NCBI GenBank assembly: GCA_964416665.1
Contig: CAYQFA010000001.1
Coordinates: forward strand, 51,052-115,051
Direction of reading: 5' to 3'
Length of the DNA stretch: 64,000 nucleotides
Source of the DNA: JAKAGE01 sp964416665
GTDB lineage: Bacteria; Patescibacteriota; Minisyncoccia; UBA6257; 2-01-FULL-56-20
Shown: positions 23,985 to 33,210 of the stretch, one piece after another
Layout of the letters: the number at the start of each line of letters is the position of its first letter
How positions within the stretch are numbered: the first letter of the stretch is position 1
Program-made: the position numbers and the translations under genes
The notes under the pieces: model-generated
Told to the model about the DNA's origin: nothing
What the model saw: the letters and a program-made list of their open reading frames with translations, nothing else
Databases searched by the model: none

Positions 23985-26090
23985 ATGTTGCAAAAAAAGG
24001 AATTTTCCACGGAAATTGCGGGTAAAAAATTAACAATCGAGATTTCGGCGCTCGCGGAGCAGGCCAACGCCGCGGTGATCGCGAAGTACGGCGAGACGGT
24101 GATATTGGCGACCGCTGTCATGGGTCGCAAAGATATCGAGCTTGATTATCTTCCTCTTAAGGTTGATTACGAAGAGAGGTTCTACGCCGCGGGCAAGATA
24201 CTCGGCAGCCGTTATGTCCGTCGCGAAGGCCGCGCTTCCGAAGAGGCGATACTGGCCGGTCGGCTCATCGACCGCACCATCCGCCCGCTTTTCGATAACC
24301 GCATGCGCCGTGATATCCAAGTGGTCGTCACTGTGTTGCAGATCGACGAGGAAAACACGCCGGAGTTTGTCGGTTTGCTCGGCGTTTCCACGGCGTTGTT
24401 CATCTCCGACATTCCATGGGGCGGTCCGGTCGCCGGCGTCCACGTCGCGCAGTTCGCGGACGGCTTCAAGGTCAATGCGGACAAATCATCGATCGCGAAA
24501 AATGAACACGTCTTCGAATCGTTCGTCTCGGGTTCCCGTGATCGCATCAATATGATCGAGCTTGGCGGACTGGATGCACAGGAAAAAGACGTCGTTGAAG
24601 GATTCAAGCTTGCGCAGCAGGAGATCAACAAACTCATTGCGTTCCAGGAAACGATACAAAAGGAGATCGGCAAAGCGAAGGCCGAGGTTGCACTCGTTGA
24701 GCCCGATCCGGAACTCAAGGCGGAAGTGACGGCATTCTTGGCAGACAAGTTGGAGGATGCGATATACAAGCCGACGAAAGTGGAGCACACGACCGCGGTG
24801 GGCGCGTTGAACCATGAACTCAACCTTCACCTTAAGGAAAAATTCGCGGAAACGAAAGAAAAGATAAACTGGAAGGCGGTGGAATCGCTTTTTGAGGAGA
24901 TGGTGAATGACCTCGTTCATAAGAATGTTTTGGAAAAGGAAAGGCGTCCTGACGGCAGGAAGCTTGACGAGGTTCGCGCACTTGATGGTCAGGTGGGCCT
25001 GTTCTCCCGCGTCCACGGTTCCGCGTTCTTCTCACGCGGGAACACGCAGGCGCTCGCGATAACGACGCTTGGCGTTCCGGGTTCCGAGCAGCTCATTGAA
25101 AGTATGGAAACCAATGAGAAGCGTCGCTTCCTTTTGCACTATAATTTCCCGCCGTATTCCGTCGGCGAGGTCGGCAACTTCCGCGGGCCGGGCCGTCGCG
25201 AGATCGGTCATGGTAATCTGGCGCGCAAATCGCTCGAGCGGTTGCTCCCTTCGAAAGAGGAGTTTCCGTACACCATCCGCGTGGTTTCTGAGATCATGTC
25301 ATCGAACGGATCGTCTTCGCAGGCGACCGTGTGCGCCTCCGCGCTCTCGATGATGGACGCTGGCGTACCGCTCAAAAAGCCGGCAGCAGGCATTGCGATG
25401 GGGCTCATGATGAGCGATGTCGACCACTACAAAGTGCTGACCGATATCCAGGGACCGGAAGATCATCATGGCGACATGGACCTTAAGGTTGCAGGGACCG
25501 ATGATGGCGTAACCGGCATGCAGATGGACGTCAAAGTGGACGGGCTCACGATCGAAATTCTGGCCGCGGCATTCGAACAGGCAAAGCAGGCGCGTATCCA
25601 CATCTTGAAGACTGTGAAGGCGATCCTCCCGATGCATCGCGATAAACTTTCGCCGTTCGTTCCGACCATCCGTCAGTTCAAGATCGATCCGTCAAAGATC
25701 GGTACGGTCATTGGCCCTGGCGGCAAGATGATCAACGGTCTTATCGCGAAATACGAATTGGCTGGCATTGACATTGAAGAGGACGGCGGCGTTTTCGTTT
25801 CCGGTACCGACCTTGCAAAAGTCGAGGCGGCGGTTGCGGAGATCATGGGAATGACCAAGGAATATAAAGTTGGCGAGATCGTAGAGGGCACTATCGTGAA
25901 GATCCTTGAATTCGGCGCGATCGTCGATATCGGCGGTGGCCGTGATGGCATGATCCACGTTTCGGAGCTTCGGCAGGGGTTCGTGAAGAACGTCGAAGAC
26001 GTGGTGAAACTTGGCGATTTCGTCCGCGCGAAGATCATCAAGGCCGAAGACGGCAAGATAGGCCTTTCGTTGAAACAGATGGAAGGGTAA
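23985..26090 (+). CDS. pnp: Polyribonucleotide nucleotidyltransferase (PNPase)
   Basis: 701 residues with the full domain order: RNase PH 1 (start to about 230), an all-alpha linker, RNase PH 2 (about 310-550, FFSRGNTQALAITTLG and DHHGDMDLKVAGT), a KH domain (IGTVIGPGGKMINGL near 575), and an S1 domain (VGEIVEGTIVKILEFGAIVDI near 635). It is a phosphorolytic 3'-5' exonuclease and degradosome-type RNA decay enzyme in the cytoplasm. The stop is followed within 4 nt by a long hairpin. Confidence 0.96.
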   Translation: MLQKKEFSTEIAGKKLTIEISALAEQANAAVIAKYGETVILATAVMGRKDIELDYLPLKVDYEERFYAAGKILGSRYVRREGRASEEAILAGRLIDRTIRPLFDNRMRRDIQVVVTVLQIDEENTPEFVGLLGVSTALFISDIPWGGPVAGVHVAQFADGFKVNADKSSIAKNEHVFESFVSGSRDRINMIELGGLDAQEKDVVEGFKLAQQEINKLIAFQETIQKEIGKAKAEVALVEPDPELKAEVTAFLADKLEDAIYKPTKVEHTTAVGALNHELNLHLKEKFAETKEKINWKAVESLFEEMVNDLVHKNVLEKERRPDGRKLDEVRALDGQVGLFSRVHGSAFFSRGNTQALAITTLGVPGSEQLIESMETNEKRRFLLHYNFPPYSVGEVGNFRGPGRREIGHGNLARKSLERLLPSKEEFPYTIRVVSEIMSSNGSSSQATVCASALSMMDAGVPLKKPAAGIAMGLMMSDVDHYKVLTDIQGPEDHHGDMDLKVAGTDDGVTGMQMDVKVDGLTIEILAAAFEQAKQARIHILKTVKAILPMHRDKLSPFVPTIRQFKIDPSKIGTVIGPGGKMINGLIAKYELAGIDIEEDGGVFVSGTDLAKVEAAVAEIMGMTKEYKVGEIVEGTIVKILEFGAIVDIGGGRDGMIHVSELRQGFVKNVEDVVKLGDFVRAKIIKAEDGKIGLSLKQMEG

Positions 26091-26093
26091 AAC

Positions 26094-26172
26094 AACAAAA
26101 CAACCCCACCCTCTTTTGAAAACCTGCTGTGCGGACACAACGGTTTTCAAAAGAGGGTGGGGTTGTTTTGTT
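26094..26172. repeat. 31-bp perfect hairpin with the conserved 17-nt loop (copy 2), after pnp
   Basis: Arms 26094-26124 and 26142-26172 are perfect reverse complements. Loop 26125-26141 reads TGC-TGTG-CGGA-CACA-AC. The right arm runs into T-rich sequence just before the -10 of the next gene. It could act as the pnp 3' end. Confidence 0.85.
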
Positions 26173-26182
26173 TCTCTTGTGC

Positions 26183-26188
26183 TAGAAT
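26183..26188 (+). promoter_or_regulatory. -10 element (TAGAAT), leaderless arrangement
   Basis: TAGAAT with 7 nt to ATG 26196. It starts 11 nt after the pnp hairpin. Confidence 0.5.
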
Positions 26189-26195
26189 AAAACAA

Positions 26196-26558
26196 ATGGA
26201 AAATACTTCTAACTTTCAAGGTAGTATTCCCGGCGCACCGCCACCTCCATCGGAAGTGAAAGTCCGCACCATGCGCAGCGATTTGGAATCTATGACGAGA
26301 AGCGGCGGTGGTGCACCGCGCTTCGAGAACGTGGCGGTCACGGGGCTGACCATGCAGGACGGAGCGCCACAGGCGGCAGAAACCGCCGGGGGACAAAGCG
26401 GTGCCGTTGGCACATCATTGCGATCGCTTTTGGGACCTGTTTTGGTCATAATCGTCGCCCTCGTCGCCCTCGCAGTCGTAGGGTATTTTGCATACACCGT
26501 TTTTAATTCTTCCGCGAGCCAAACGCCGGCACCCGCGGCAACTCCAACGACCCCGTAG
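26196..26558 (+). CDS. Small single-pass membrane protein, unknown function
   Basis: 120 residues. A Pro/Gly/Ser-rich, probably disordered N-terminal half of about 75 residues precedes one membrane segment (LGPVLVIIVALVALAVVGYFAY, about 80-101), then a short tail rich in Ala, Pro and Thr. I do not recognise the family. The start follows a leaderless-type -10, and the longer frame back to 26157 would run through the hairpin. Convergent with recA, with only 35 nt between the stops. Confidence 0.6.
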   Translation: MENTSNFQGSIPGAPPPPSEVKVRTMRSDLESMTRSGGGAPRFENVAVTGLTMQDGAPQAAETAGGQSGAVGTSLRSLLGPVLVIIVALVALAVVGYFAYTVFNSSASQTPAPAATPTTP

Positions 26559-26593
26559 CCGGTCATCGTCCGCGGCTGCGCTTTATGTGCGCT

Positions 26594-27649
26594 TTACTCT
26601 CCTTCCGGTCCAGCGACCTCTCCGACGGGAGTTTCCGCGATCTTCTTTTTTATCGCGCTGAGCAGCTTCTTATCTTCTTTGAGCTTTGTCCGCGCGTTTT
26701 CAAATCCAACACCAAGCCGCTCGCCTTCGAAGCTGAAACTTGATCCCGCTTTTTTTACCACGCCGCGGTTGACCGCTGCATTCAAAACATCGCCCTCATA
26801 GGAGATGCCTTCGTTGAAAAGAATATCGAACTCCGCAAATTTGAACGGCGCGGCGACTTTATTTTTTACCACCTTCGCTTTCACGCGGTTACCGACGACA
26901 TTCTCACCCCTCTTCACCTGCGCAATTCTGCGGATATCGATACGCACCGAGGCAGCAAAAGGGAGCGCCCGACCACCCGGGGTCGTTTCCGGATTACCGA
27001 ACATGATGCCGATCTTCATGCGAAGCTGGTTGATAAAAATGACGAGCGTCTGGCTGGTCGCCGCGATCGCTGTGAGTTTGCGGAGCGCCTGACCCATCAT
27101 GCGTGCCTGGCGTCCCACATGCTGCTCTCCCATTTCACCCTCGAGTTCTGCGCGCGGTACGAGCGCTGCGACGGAGTCCACAACGACCACCGATATCATG
27201 CCGGAGCGCACCAAACTTTCGAGAATATTCAAAGCTTCCTCGCCGCTGTCCGGCTGGGAAATAAGCAGCTCGTTCACGTTCACGCCCAGTTTCGCCGCGT
27301 ATTGAGGATCCATGGCATGTTCCGCGTCAATGAATGCCGCCGTTCCGCCCTGTTTTTGGGCCTGCGCGACGACGTTCAGGGCGAGGGTGGTCTTACCGCT
27401 GGATTCGGGGCCGAATATCTCGACGACGCGCCCGCGTGGAAGTCCGCCAACGCCGAGGGCAAGGTCGAGAGAGAAGGATCCGGTGGAGACTACGGAAACG
27501 TCCACTTTACTTACTTCGCCAAGACGCATGATTGATCCTGCGCCAAATTTTTCCTGCATGGACGAAAGGAGATTCTCAAAATCCTTCGGGCTGGTTTGTT
27601 TGGCGGCTTTTGAAGGCGCCGCTCCTTTATGCTTTTTTATAGGTGTCAT
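26594..27649 (-). CDS. recA: Recombinase RecA
   Basis: 351 residues. Walker A GPESSGKTT (residues 80-88), AFIDAEHAMDPQYA, Walker B VVVVDSVAALVP, and the L2/DNA-binding region FGNPETTPGG. In the block after L2 the usual NALKFYASVRLDIRR reads RALPFAASVRIDIRR, a lineage-specific change. N-terminal extension of about 20 Lys/Ala-rich residues. It catalyses strand exchange and the SOS response, and would be needed for integrating DNA taken up through pili. Start 6 nt after TATAAT, no Shine-Dalgarno. Confidence 0.96.
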   Translation of the reverse strand: MTPIKKHKGAAPSKAAKQTSPKDFENLLSSMQEKFGAGSIMRLGEVSKVDVSVVSTGSFSLDLALGVGGLPRGRVVEIFGPESSGKTTLALNVVAQAQKQGGTAAFIDAEHAMDPQYAAKLGVNVNELLISQPDSGEEALNILESLVRSGMISVVVVDSVAALVPRAELEGEMGEQHVGRQARMMGQALRKLTAIAATSQTLVIFINQLRMKIGIMFGNPETTPGGRALPFAASVRIDIRRIAQVKRGENVVGNRVKAKVVKNKVAAPFKFAEFDILFNEGISYEGDVLNAAVNRGVVKKAGSSFSFEGERLGVGFENARTKLKEDKKLLSAIKKKIAETPVGEVAGPEGE

Positions 27650-27655
27650 GGGTTC

Positions 27656-27661
27656 ATTATA
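27656..27661 (-). promoter_or_regulatory. -10 element (TATAAT) of recA, leaderless arrangement
   Basis: Minus-strand TATAAT with 6 nt to ATG 27649. I see no LexA-type operator beside it. Confidence 0.5.
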
Positions 27662-27683
27662 CCAGAAGACACATTAAAAAAAT

Positions 27684-28445
27684 CTAAAGTCGGGTCGAGG
27701 TGGCGGTGCCGGTGGTAGTGCTTGCGCCAGGCCCGGAAACCGGGGTTGATGTGGCAGTTGTGGAATTATTGACGCTTCCCGTTGCGTTCGTGTTTGTATT
27801 GACGATCTGTTCGATAACATCCGTCTCGCCGCCGAGGAATTTTTTAGCGGCTATTTTGAACGAATTCAAGCCGCTTCCGAGCAACACCGGCTCCTGCCAC
27901 GACCCATCCGAAGCGACGGCTATCTCCTGGCTATCGCTCGCTTCCTGATTATCGCCTACCAAATAAAGCGAATCGGCGTTTGTGACGGTGCCTTCAAGAA
28001 CGAACGTGCTTGAAGAGGTGGTGTACGGACTTTGATCGGGGGACGTGATGGCGATCGATGGTTTTCCTAAAATGCGCGGAAGTTGAAACGCGAGATAGAT
28101 CAAAACGATCACCGCCACGCCGATCGCCCATAAATATTTTGGCGGCGATTGTTTGATGAAACGATTGCGCGGAAGCGTGTCGAGCTCGCCGGAATTTTTG
28201 ACGACGCCTTCCTTTTTCAATTTCATCCACCACGCTTCGCCGTCGAAATCGAGGGCGTTGCCGAGATGGACGAGGTACCCATGGAAATACGGCGCCGACG
28301 GCATGCTTTCGTAATCCCCGCGCAGCAGGCTTTCAATATGTGTCGGGGCAATGCCTGTTATATCGGAGAGCTTTTTAAGGGAAATGCCTCGTTCTTTTAT
28401 CTTTTCCGCAAAGAATTGCTCGAATGGTGTGTCGTTTGGGCTCAT
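27684..28445 (-). CDS. RodZ-like helix-turn-helix membrane protein
   Basis: 253 residues. An N-terminal HTH_25-type domain (about 8-75: GISLKKLSDITGIAPTHIE, then FHGYLVHLGNAL), one membrane segment (YLWAIGVAVIVLIYLAFQL, about 105-124), an extracytoplasmic Ig-like domain (PSIAITSPDQ..., about 130-215) and a Thr/Ser-rich tail. The order matches RodZ, which links MreB to the wall machinery, though RodZ-like proteins of other function exist. Between ftsK and recA. A TAGAAT lies 8 nt upstream of the start. Confidence 0.75.
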   Translation of the reverse strand: MSPNDTPFEQFFAEKIKERGISLKKLSDITGIAPTHIESLLRGDYESMPSAPYFHGYLVHLGNALDFDGEAWWMKLKKEGVVKNSGELDTLPRNRFIKQSPPKYLWAIGVAVIVLIYLAFQLPRILGKPSIAITSPDQSPYTTSSSTFVLEGTVTNADSLYLVGDNQEASDSQEIAVASDGSWQEPVLLGSGLNSFKIAAKKFLGGETDVIEQIVNTNTNATGSVNNSTTATSTPVSGPGASTTTGTATSTRL

Positions 28446-28483
28446 ATGTCCTGATTCTAAGGCGCATCGCGAAATTAGTCCAC

Positions 28484-30634
28484 TTACGACAGCCGTTCTT
28501 CTATCTTTTCGATATTCACATCGCGTGCTTTTGCGCCATCACCGGGGCCAATGAGGTCAGCGGCTTCCATAAGGTCGAGCAGGCGCGCCGCGCGGGCATA
28601 ACCGACTTTAAGGCGACGTTGGAGGAGCGAAGCGGAAGCTTTCTTTGCTTCGGCGACAACGGCGATCGCCTCATCAAAGAGATCGTCTTCATCCTCATCG
28701 TTGCCGCCTCCGCTTCCGCCATTAGCAACAAATGCCTCGAATGTTTGCGGCGTGATGCCCGCATGAGTCTCTATATTATCACTTTCGGTTTCCACCACCT
28801 GTACTTTGTTGTTCTCTTTTATGAAGCTCACCACGCTCTTTAATTCCTCTTCGGTGATGTATGAACCCTGGATGCGCTTCGGCTTGGAAAGCTCCGCCGA
28901 GAGGAAGAGCAGGTCGCCGTGGCCAAGAAGCTTTTCCGCGCCGGCGGTGTCGAGGATGGTGCGCGAGTCGATTTGGCTGGCGACCTGGAGGGCCACGCGC
29001 GTCGGGATGTTTGCCTTGATAAGGCCCGTGATCACCTCCACCGAGGGCCGTTGCGTCGCGAGGAGCAGGTGGATGCCGGTCGCGCGCGCCATTTGCGCCA
29101 AGCGTACGATGGCGCCTTCAACTTCGCGGCCAAAAGAGCTCATGAGGTCCGCCATTTCGTCGATACCGATGAGGATGAAGGGAAGCGCCTCGGTCGGGTT
29201 GGCTTTGTTATAGCTTGAGATGTCGCGACAACCCGCTTTTTGCAGCACCTCATAACGGTGGTCCATTTCCGAGATCGCCCACTTCAGGACACTCAACGCC
29301 TTTTTATTTTCGGTGATCACCGGCGTGATCAGGTGGGGGATGCCGTCATACATGGAAATCTCGACGCGTTTCGGATCGATGAGTGCGAGCTTCAGTGGTT
29401 GCGGCGAATTTTTGAAAAGCAGTGAGGTGATGAGCGAGTGGACGAGGATCGATTTGCCCGCACCGGTCGCGCCGGCGACCAGCATGTGCGGCATTTTCTC
29501 GATGTTCGCGAACACCGGTTGGCCGGAAACATCACGGCCAAGCACGAAGCCGAGCGGTCCTGAGGCCTGGAATTCCGGATAATGCATCAGGCTGCCGAGG
29601 CGCACGAGCGCAGCGGCGCGGTTCGGCACCTCGATGCCGACGAGCGACTTGCCCGGGATCGGCGCCTCGATGCGAATGGGATGTGCAGCGAGCGCGAGCG
29701 CGAGGTCGGAGCTCAGGGCGGTGATACGCGAAAGTTTCATGCCTTCGGCGGGCTTTAATGTGTAGCGCGTGACGGCAGGACCGACGTTGATCTCGCCCAT
29801 CTCGACCGAGATGCCGAAGCTCTCGAGCGTACGCTTGATGACGTTCGCATTCGCAAGGAGGTCGCCGGTGGTCGGCTTGCTCATATCCGAGTTCAAAAGC
29901 GAGAGCGGCGGTGGAACATAGTTCGCGAAGACCGGCATTTTTGTCTTTTTCAGCTTTCCGGCGCCCTTTTCATCTTTTTGGTGGACGACCTCTATGTCAT
30001 CAACCATCTTTTCTCCTCCTTTTTTATCTTTCTCCGGCGCCGTTTTTTCTTCCTCCAATTTTTCCACATCACCACCCGCTTCCGTCACCATGACAGGCGC
30101 CTCCTTTTCTTTCTTTTCCGGCCACTTGAATTTTACGGGAATGTTCGCGGTGATGATGACGGAGATGATGAGGATGAAGATATCAATTACGAGAGCGGCG
30201 ATGGTACCGAACGGGACCTTGAGCGATCCCAAAACCAAACCGAGCCATCCGCCGTTGCCGGGCGAAAGGATGTCGATAAAACCGAGGAACGAAAGGATCA
30301 GGAGTACCGCCCCAAGGAGAGTGATTCCCAAGATCTTTTTGCGTCCTGAAAATAAAAGGACGATTGCGGTAAAAAGGAGGGTCGCCGGCAGGATAAAGTA
30401 ACCCCATCCCAGGAGGGTATTGAGGCCGTTGAAGATCGCCACGCCCGCCGGGCCCGCCAGTGCGAAATTCGCCAAAACGAGCACGATGGCCACGCAAATG
30501 AAGCTGATGGCCCAAATGCTGTTGGCTGCGTCGGGATGGAGGAGGGGTTCTTTGGCGGGAGCCGGGCTTCTTTTCTCTTTTTTGCCGTTGCTGTCGTTCT
30601 TCACGCTCTTCTTAACACCGTTCTTTTTTGCCAT
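28484..30634 (-). CDS. ftsK: DNA translocase FtsK/SpoIIIE
   Basis: 716 residues. Four N-terminal membrane segments (about 30-190), a charged Lys/Glu linker, then the motor: Walker A GATGAGKSI in HMLVAGATGAGKSILVHSL, Walker B FILIGIDEMADLM, LLATQRPSVEVITG, and a C-terminal gamma winged-helix domain (LLQRRLKVGYARAARLLDLME). It pumps chromosome DNA at the division septum. Start 9 nt after a minus-strand TAAAAT. Confidence 0.94.
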   Translation of the reverse strand: MAKKNGVKKSVKNDSNGKKEKRSPAPAKEPLLHPDAANSIWAISFICVAIVLVLANFALAGPAGVAIFNGLNTLLGWGYFILPATLLFTAIVLLFSGRKKILGITLLGAVLLILSFLGFIDILSPGNGGWLGLVLGSLKVPFGTIAALVIDIFILIISVIITANIPVKFKWPEKKEKEAPVMVTEAGGDVEKLEEEKTAPEKDKKGGEKMVDDIEVVHQKDEKGAGKLKKTKMPVFANYVPPPLSLLNSDMSKPTTGDLLANANVIKRTLESFGISVEMGEINVGPAVTRYTLKPAEGMKLSRITALSSDLALALAAHPIRIEAPIPGKSLVGIEVPNRAAALVRLGSLMHYPEFQASGPLGFVLGRDVSGQPVFANIEKMPHMLVAGATGAGKSILVHSLITSLLFKNSPQPLKLALIDPKRVEISMYDGIPHLITPVITENKKALSVLKWAISEMDHRYEVLQKAGCRDISSYNKANPTEALPFILIGIDEMADLMSSFGREVEGAIVRLAQMARATGIHLLLATQRPSVEVITGLIKANIPTRVALQVASQIDSRTILDTAGAEKLLGHGDLLFLSAELSKPKRIQGSYITEEELKSVVSFIKENNKVQVVETESDNIETHAGITPQTFEAFVANGGSGGGNDEDEDDLFDEAIAVVAEAKKASASLLQRRLKVGYARAARLLDLMEAADLIGPGDGAKARDVNIEKIEERLS

Positions 30635-30643
30635 GATGCAATC

Positions 30644-30649
30644 ATTTTA
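30644..30649 (-). promoter_or_regulatory. -10 element (TAAAAT) of ftsK
   Basis: Minus-strand TAAAAT with 9 nt to ATG 30634. Confidence 0.4.
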
Positions 30650-30686
30650 CCACCACTTTTCCGCCCACGCGATAGTGTCGCTCGGG

Positions 30687-32504
30687 TCAGAGGATATTGA
30701 TGGTGATATTGGAGAGAATATCTTCGAATACTTTTACCGCTGCTTCCTCTATAAGCTTCGCTTCCTCCTCGGTTTGCTCCTTTGTTTTCGCGCGGAGATC
30801 GCCTTTCACGGCGGTGTAATATTTCATTTTCGGTTCTGTACCGGAAGGCCGCACATGAAGGGAATTTCGCTCGTCGTCGTTAAAGAAAAACGAGAGCATG
30901 TCTCCTCTATCCCAATTCCTTGTCTCGATAAGCGTTCCGGTTTGTCCGTCTTTCACTTCGCCAGTAAGCCGGTCGATGACCTTGACGACTTTTCGTCCGC
31001 CGATCTCCCGCGGCAGATCTCCCCGAAGCTGTTTCATAGCATCATTCATTCGTTCAAAAGCTCCGAGACCTTCGATCGAGCGATAATAGAGGCGTTGGGC
31101 GTAGTAACCATATTTTTGGTAAATGGACTCAAGAAGCCTTTCTGGGGTCGTGCTGTTCGCCTTGCACCATGCTGCCATTTCAGCTGCCACGACCGCCGGC
31201 GTTTCCGCTCCTTTGTCCCGATAGGCGTCACCAAAAAGATAGCCGCAGCTTTCCTCGCATCCCATGATAAAGTGCTTTTCCTCCGGCAGGTGTTGCAGGC
31301 GGTCGCCGATGAATTTGAATCCGACCAAAAGATCGCCGATGACCTCAGCGCCGAAACTTTCCGCGATATCGCGTACCAGTTCGGTGGTGACGGAGGTCTT
31401 TATCACGACGGGGTTGCTCGGCATGGCCTTTGCCTCGTAAAGGGCGTTCATATAGAAATATTCCAAGAGTGCAGCGCTCTGATTTCCGCTCAGAGGCCCC
31501 CAGGCCCCGCTTCTATCAGCGATCGCTATTCCTAACCGGTCCGCATCGGGATCTGAAACAATGGCGATGTCGGCGGCGATCTTTTCGGCCAACGCGATCG
31601 GTTTTTCGTACACCGCCAAAAGCTCCGGGTTCGGAAAATGATCCTTCACGGTGGGAAAATCCCCGTCCAGCGTCATCTGTTCCTCAACGACGGAAATATT
31701 TTTGAAGCCGATGCCTTGCAAAACGGGAAGCACCGATTGTGACCCAACGCCGTGAAGGGGAGAAAAGGCAATGGTGGTATCCCGTCCTGGGTAGACGGAG
31801 ATATTCCTCGCCGCCGCTATGAAGGCCGCGTCAACCTCGTCGTTGATATAATGTATCGCCCCGCTCGCGATCGCTTCATCGAAGGAAATTTTCTTGATCT
31901 CTTTAATGCCGTTGAATTCCATCTCAATGAGCTTTCCGGCCTCTGGAAGTACCTGCACGCCGTTGGAATCATAGACTTTATACCCATTGAACTCCGGGGG
32001 ATTATGGCTTGCAGTGATGACGATGCCGCCGGCGAGCTTCAGGTGGCGCACCGCGAAGGAAAGTTCCGGCGTTGCGCGATAATACTTGAAAATATGGACC
32101 GGGATGTTGTTTGCTGCGAGCACCCGGGCAGTTTCCTTCATGAACTCATCTGAATGATGTCGGCTGTCGTACGCGATGGCGACGCCTCGCGCAGCCGAAT
32201 CAGGCTGGTATTTTATAAGATATTGCGCATATGCCTGGGAGGCCCAGCGTATCGTGTAGTTGTTGATGCGGTTGGTCCCGACATCCATCACCCCCCTGAT
32301 CCCTCCCGTGCCAAACATAACGATCCGGTAGAACGCGTCCATGAGCATGGCCCAATCGCCGCGCTGTATCTTTTCCGTGAGGATCGGGGCGAACTCCTCG
32401 AATTCTTTTTCGGTCATCCAGCGCGTTATCTCGTCGTGGGCGGTCCGGTTCAGTTTTTTCTCCCGGAGCGCTGTCGCCAATTTCTCTTGTATGATGTTGT
32501 CCAT
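30687..32504 (-). CDS. Phospho-sugar mutase (phosphoglucomutase/phosphomannomutase)
   Basis: 605 residues, the length of PgcA-like alpha-phosphohexomutases. MFGTGGIRGVM is the N-terminal signature, TASHNPPEFNGYK holds the phosphoserine, DPDADRLG binds Mg, and RPSGTEPKMK is the phosphate-binding loop. It interconverts hexose 6-phosphate and 1-phosphate, feeding GalU and glycan precursors. Start 7 nt after a minus-strand TAAACT. Confidence 0.92.
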   Translation of the reverse strand: MDNIIQEKLATALREKKLNRTAHDEITRWMTEKEFEEFAPILTEKIQRGDWAMLMDAFYRIVMFGTGGIRGVMDVGTNRINNYTIRWASQAYAQYLIKYQPDSAARGVAIAYDSRHHSDEFMKETARVLAANNIPVHIFKYYRATPELSFAVRHLKLAGGIVITASHNPPEFNGYKVYDSNGVQVLPEAGKLIEMEFNGIKEIKKISFDEAIASGAIHYINDEVDAAFIAAARNISVYPGRDTTIAFSPLHGVGSQSVLPVLQGIGFKNISVVEEQMTLDGDFPTVKDHFPNPELLAVYEKPIALAEKIAADIAIVSDPDADRLGIAIADRSGAWGPLSGNQSAALLEYFYMNALYEAKAMPSNPVVIKTSVTTELVRDIAESFGAEVIGDLLVGFKFIGDRLQHLPEEKHFIMGCEESCGYLFGDAYRDKGAETPAVVAAEMAAWCKANSTTPERLLESIYQKYGYYAQRLYYRSIEGLGAFERMNDAMKQLRGDLPREIGGRKVVKVIDRLTGEVKDGQTGTLIETRNWDRGDMLSFFFNDDERNSLHVRPSGTEPKMKYYTAVKGDLRAKTKEQTEEEAKLIEEAAVKVFEDILSNITINIL

Positions 32505-32511
32505 ATCACAA

Positions 32512-32517
32512 AGTTTA
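32512..32517 (-). promoter_or_regulatory. -10 element (TAAACT) of the mutase gene
   Basis: Minus-strand TAAACT with 7 nt to ATG 32504. Confidence 0.35.
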
Positions 32518-32541
32518 GCACTAGATGAAAAAGATATTAAA

Positions 32542-32570
32542 TTGACACTTGCGCGTCCCGAAGGTAAGAT
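32542..32570 (+). promoter_or_regulatory. Strong promoter TTGACA-17-TAAGAT in the divergent gap
   Basis: TTGACA 32542-32547 and TAAGAT 32565-32570. The start would be near 32577. The RNA would contain a TTCCGG/CCGGAA hairpin (about 32589-32608) before the exonuclease ORF, giving a roughly 50-nt leader beside the second, leaderless-type -10 at 32617. Confidence 0.5.
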
Positions 32571-32616
32571 GCGGCTAACATCGGAGTTTTCCGGATAACA
32601 TACCGGAAGCGTCGTG

Positions 32617-32622
32617 TATTAT
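32617..32622 (+). promoter_or_regulatory. -10 element (TATTAT), leaderless arrangement
   Basis: TATTAT with 6 nt to ATG 32629. Confidence 0.45.
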
Positions 32623-32628
32623 CTATAT

Positions 32629-33210
32629 ATGGCCCTCGACACCCTCGTTTTCGACATAGAAACACAGAACTTTTTCACCGACCCCGACGTGGGCTGGGAT
32701 AATTACGCCGCGCTCAAGATCTCCGTCGTCGCGGTCTATTCCTACCTTCAGGGCCGCTATTTTTGCTATGAGGAGAACGAGATGGATAAGCTGGTGGAAC
32801 TTTTTGAGGACGCGCGGCGCATCGTCGGGTTCAGTATGAATCGCTACGACATCCCGGTACTTAACCAATATTTTCAAAAGATAAAAGGCGCGCCGCGGCT
32901 TTGGGAAATGGAACGCGTCGATCTATTGGAGGAGATAGAGATGTCCGCTGGCCAACGGGTGAGCCTGAACCGTCTTGCCGAGTTGAACCTTGGCGAAAAG
33001 AAGACGCATCATGGCTCGGAGGCGATCACACTCTATCGCGACGGTAAAATGGACGAACTGAAGGAATATTGCATCAACGACGTCAAACTCACCAAGGGCC
33101 TTTACGACCTTTATCGCAAACAGAATTACTTGATGATGCCGGACAAAAAAACAGGAGAGATCATCAAGGTTGAATTTGCGAATTTGTCGATAACCCCGGC
33201 GCTCTTATAA
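32629..33210 (+). CDS. DEDDy 3'-5' exonuclease-like protein (RNase H fold)
   Basis: 193 residues. The three exonuclease motifs are visible: Exo I VFDIETQN (D and E), Exo II VGFSMNRYDIPVL, and Exo III EYCINDVKLTKGLYDL (Y-x3-D). This matches the YprB/PolB-type exonuclease domain. It probably degrades or trims single-stranded nucleic acid. ATG 32629 fits the -10; GTG 32614 in frame overlaps it. The cysteine desulfurase gene begins directly after the stop. Confidence 0.78.
   Translation: MALDTLVFDIETQNFFTDPDVGWDNYAALKISVVAVYSYLQGRYFCYEENEMDKLVELFEDARRIVGFSMNRYDIPVLNQYFQKIKGAPRLWEMERVDLLEEIEMSAGQRVSLNRLAELNLGEKKTHHGSEAITLYRDGKMDELKEYCINDVKLTKGLYDLYRKQNYLMMPDKKTGEIIKVEFANLSITPALL

Noticed and set aside
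26157..26195. Longer start for the small membrane protein
   Set aside because: It would begin inside the hairpin after pnp. The -10 at 26183 places the RNA start near ATG 26196.
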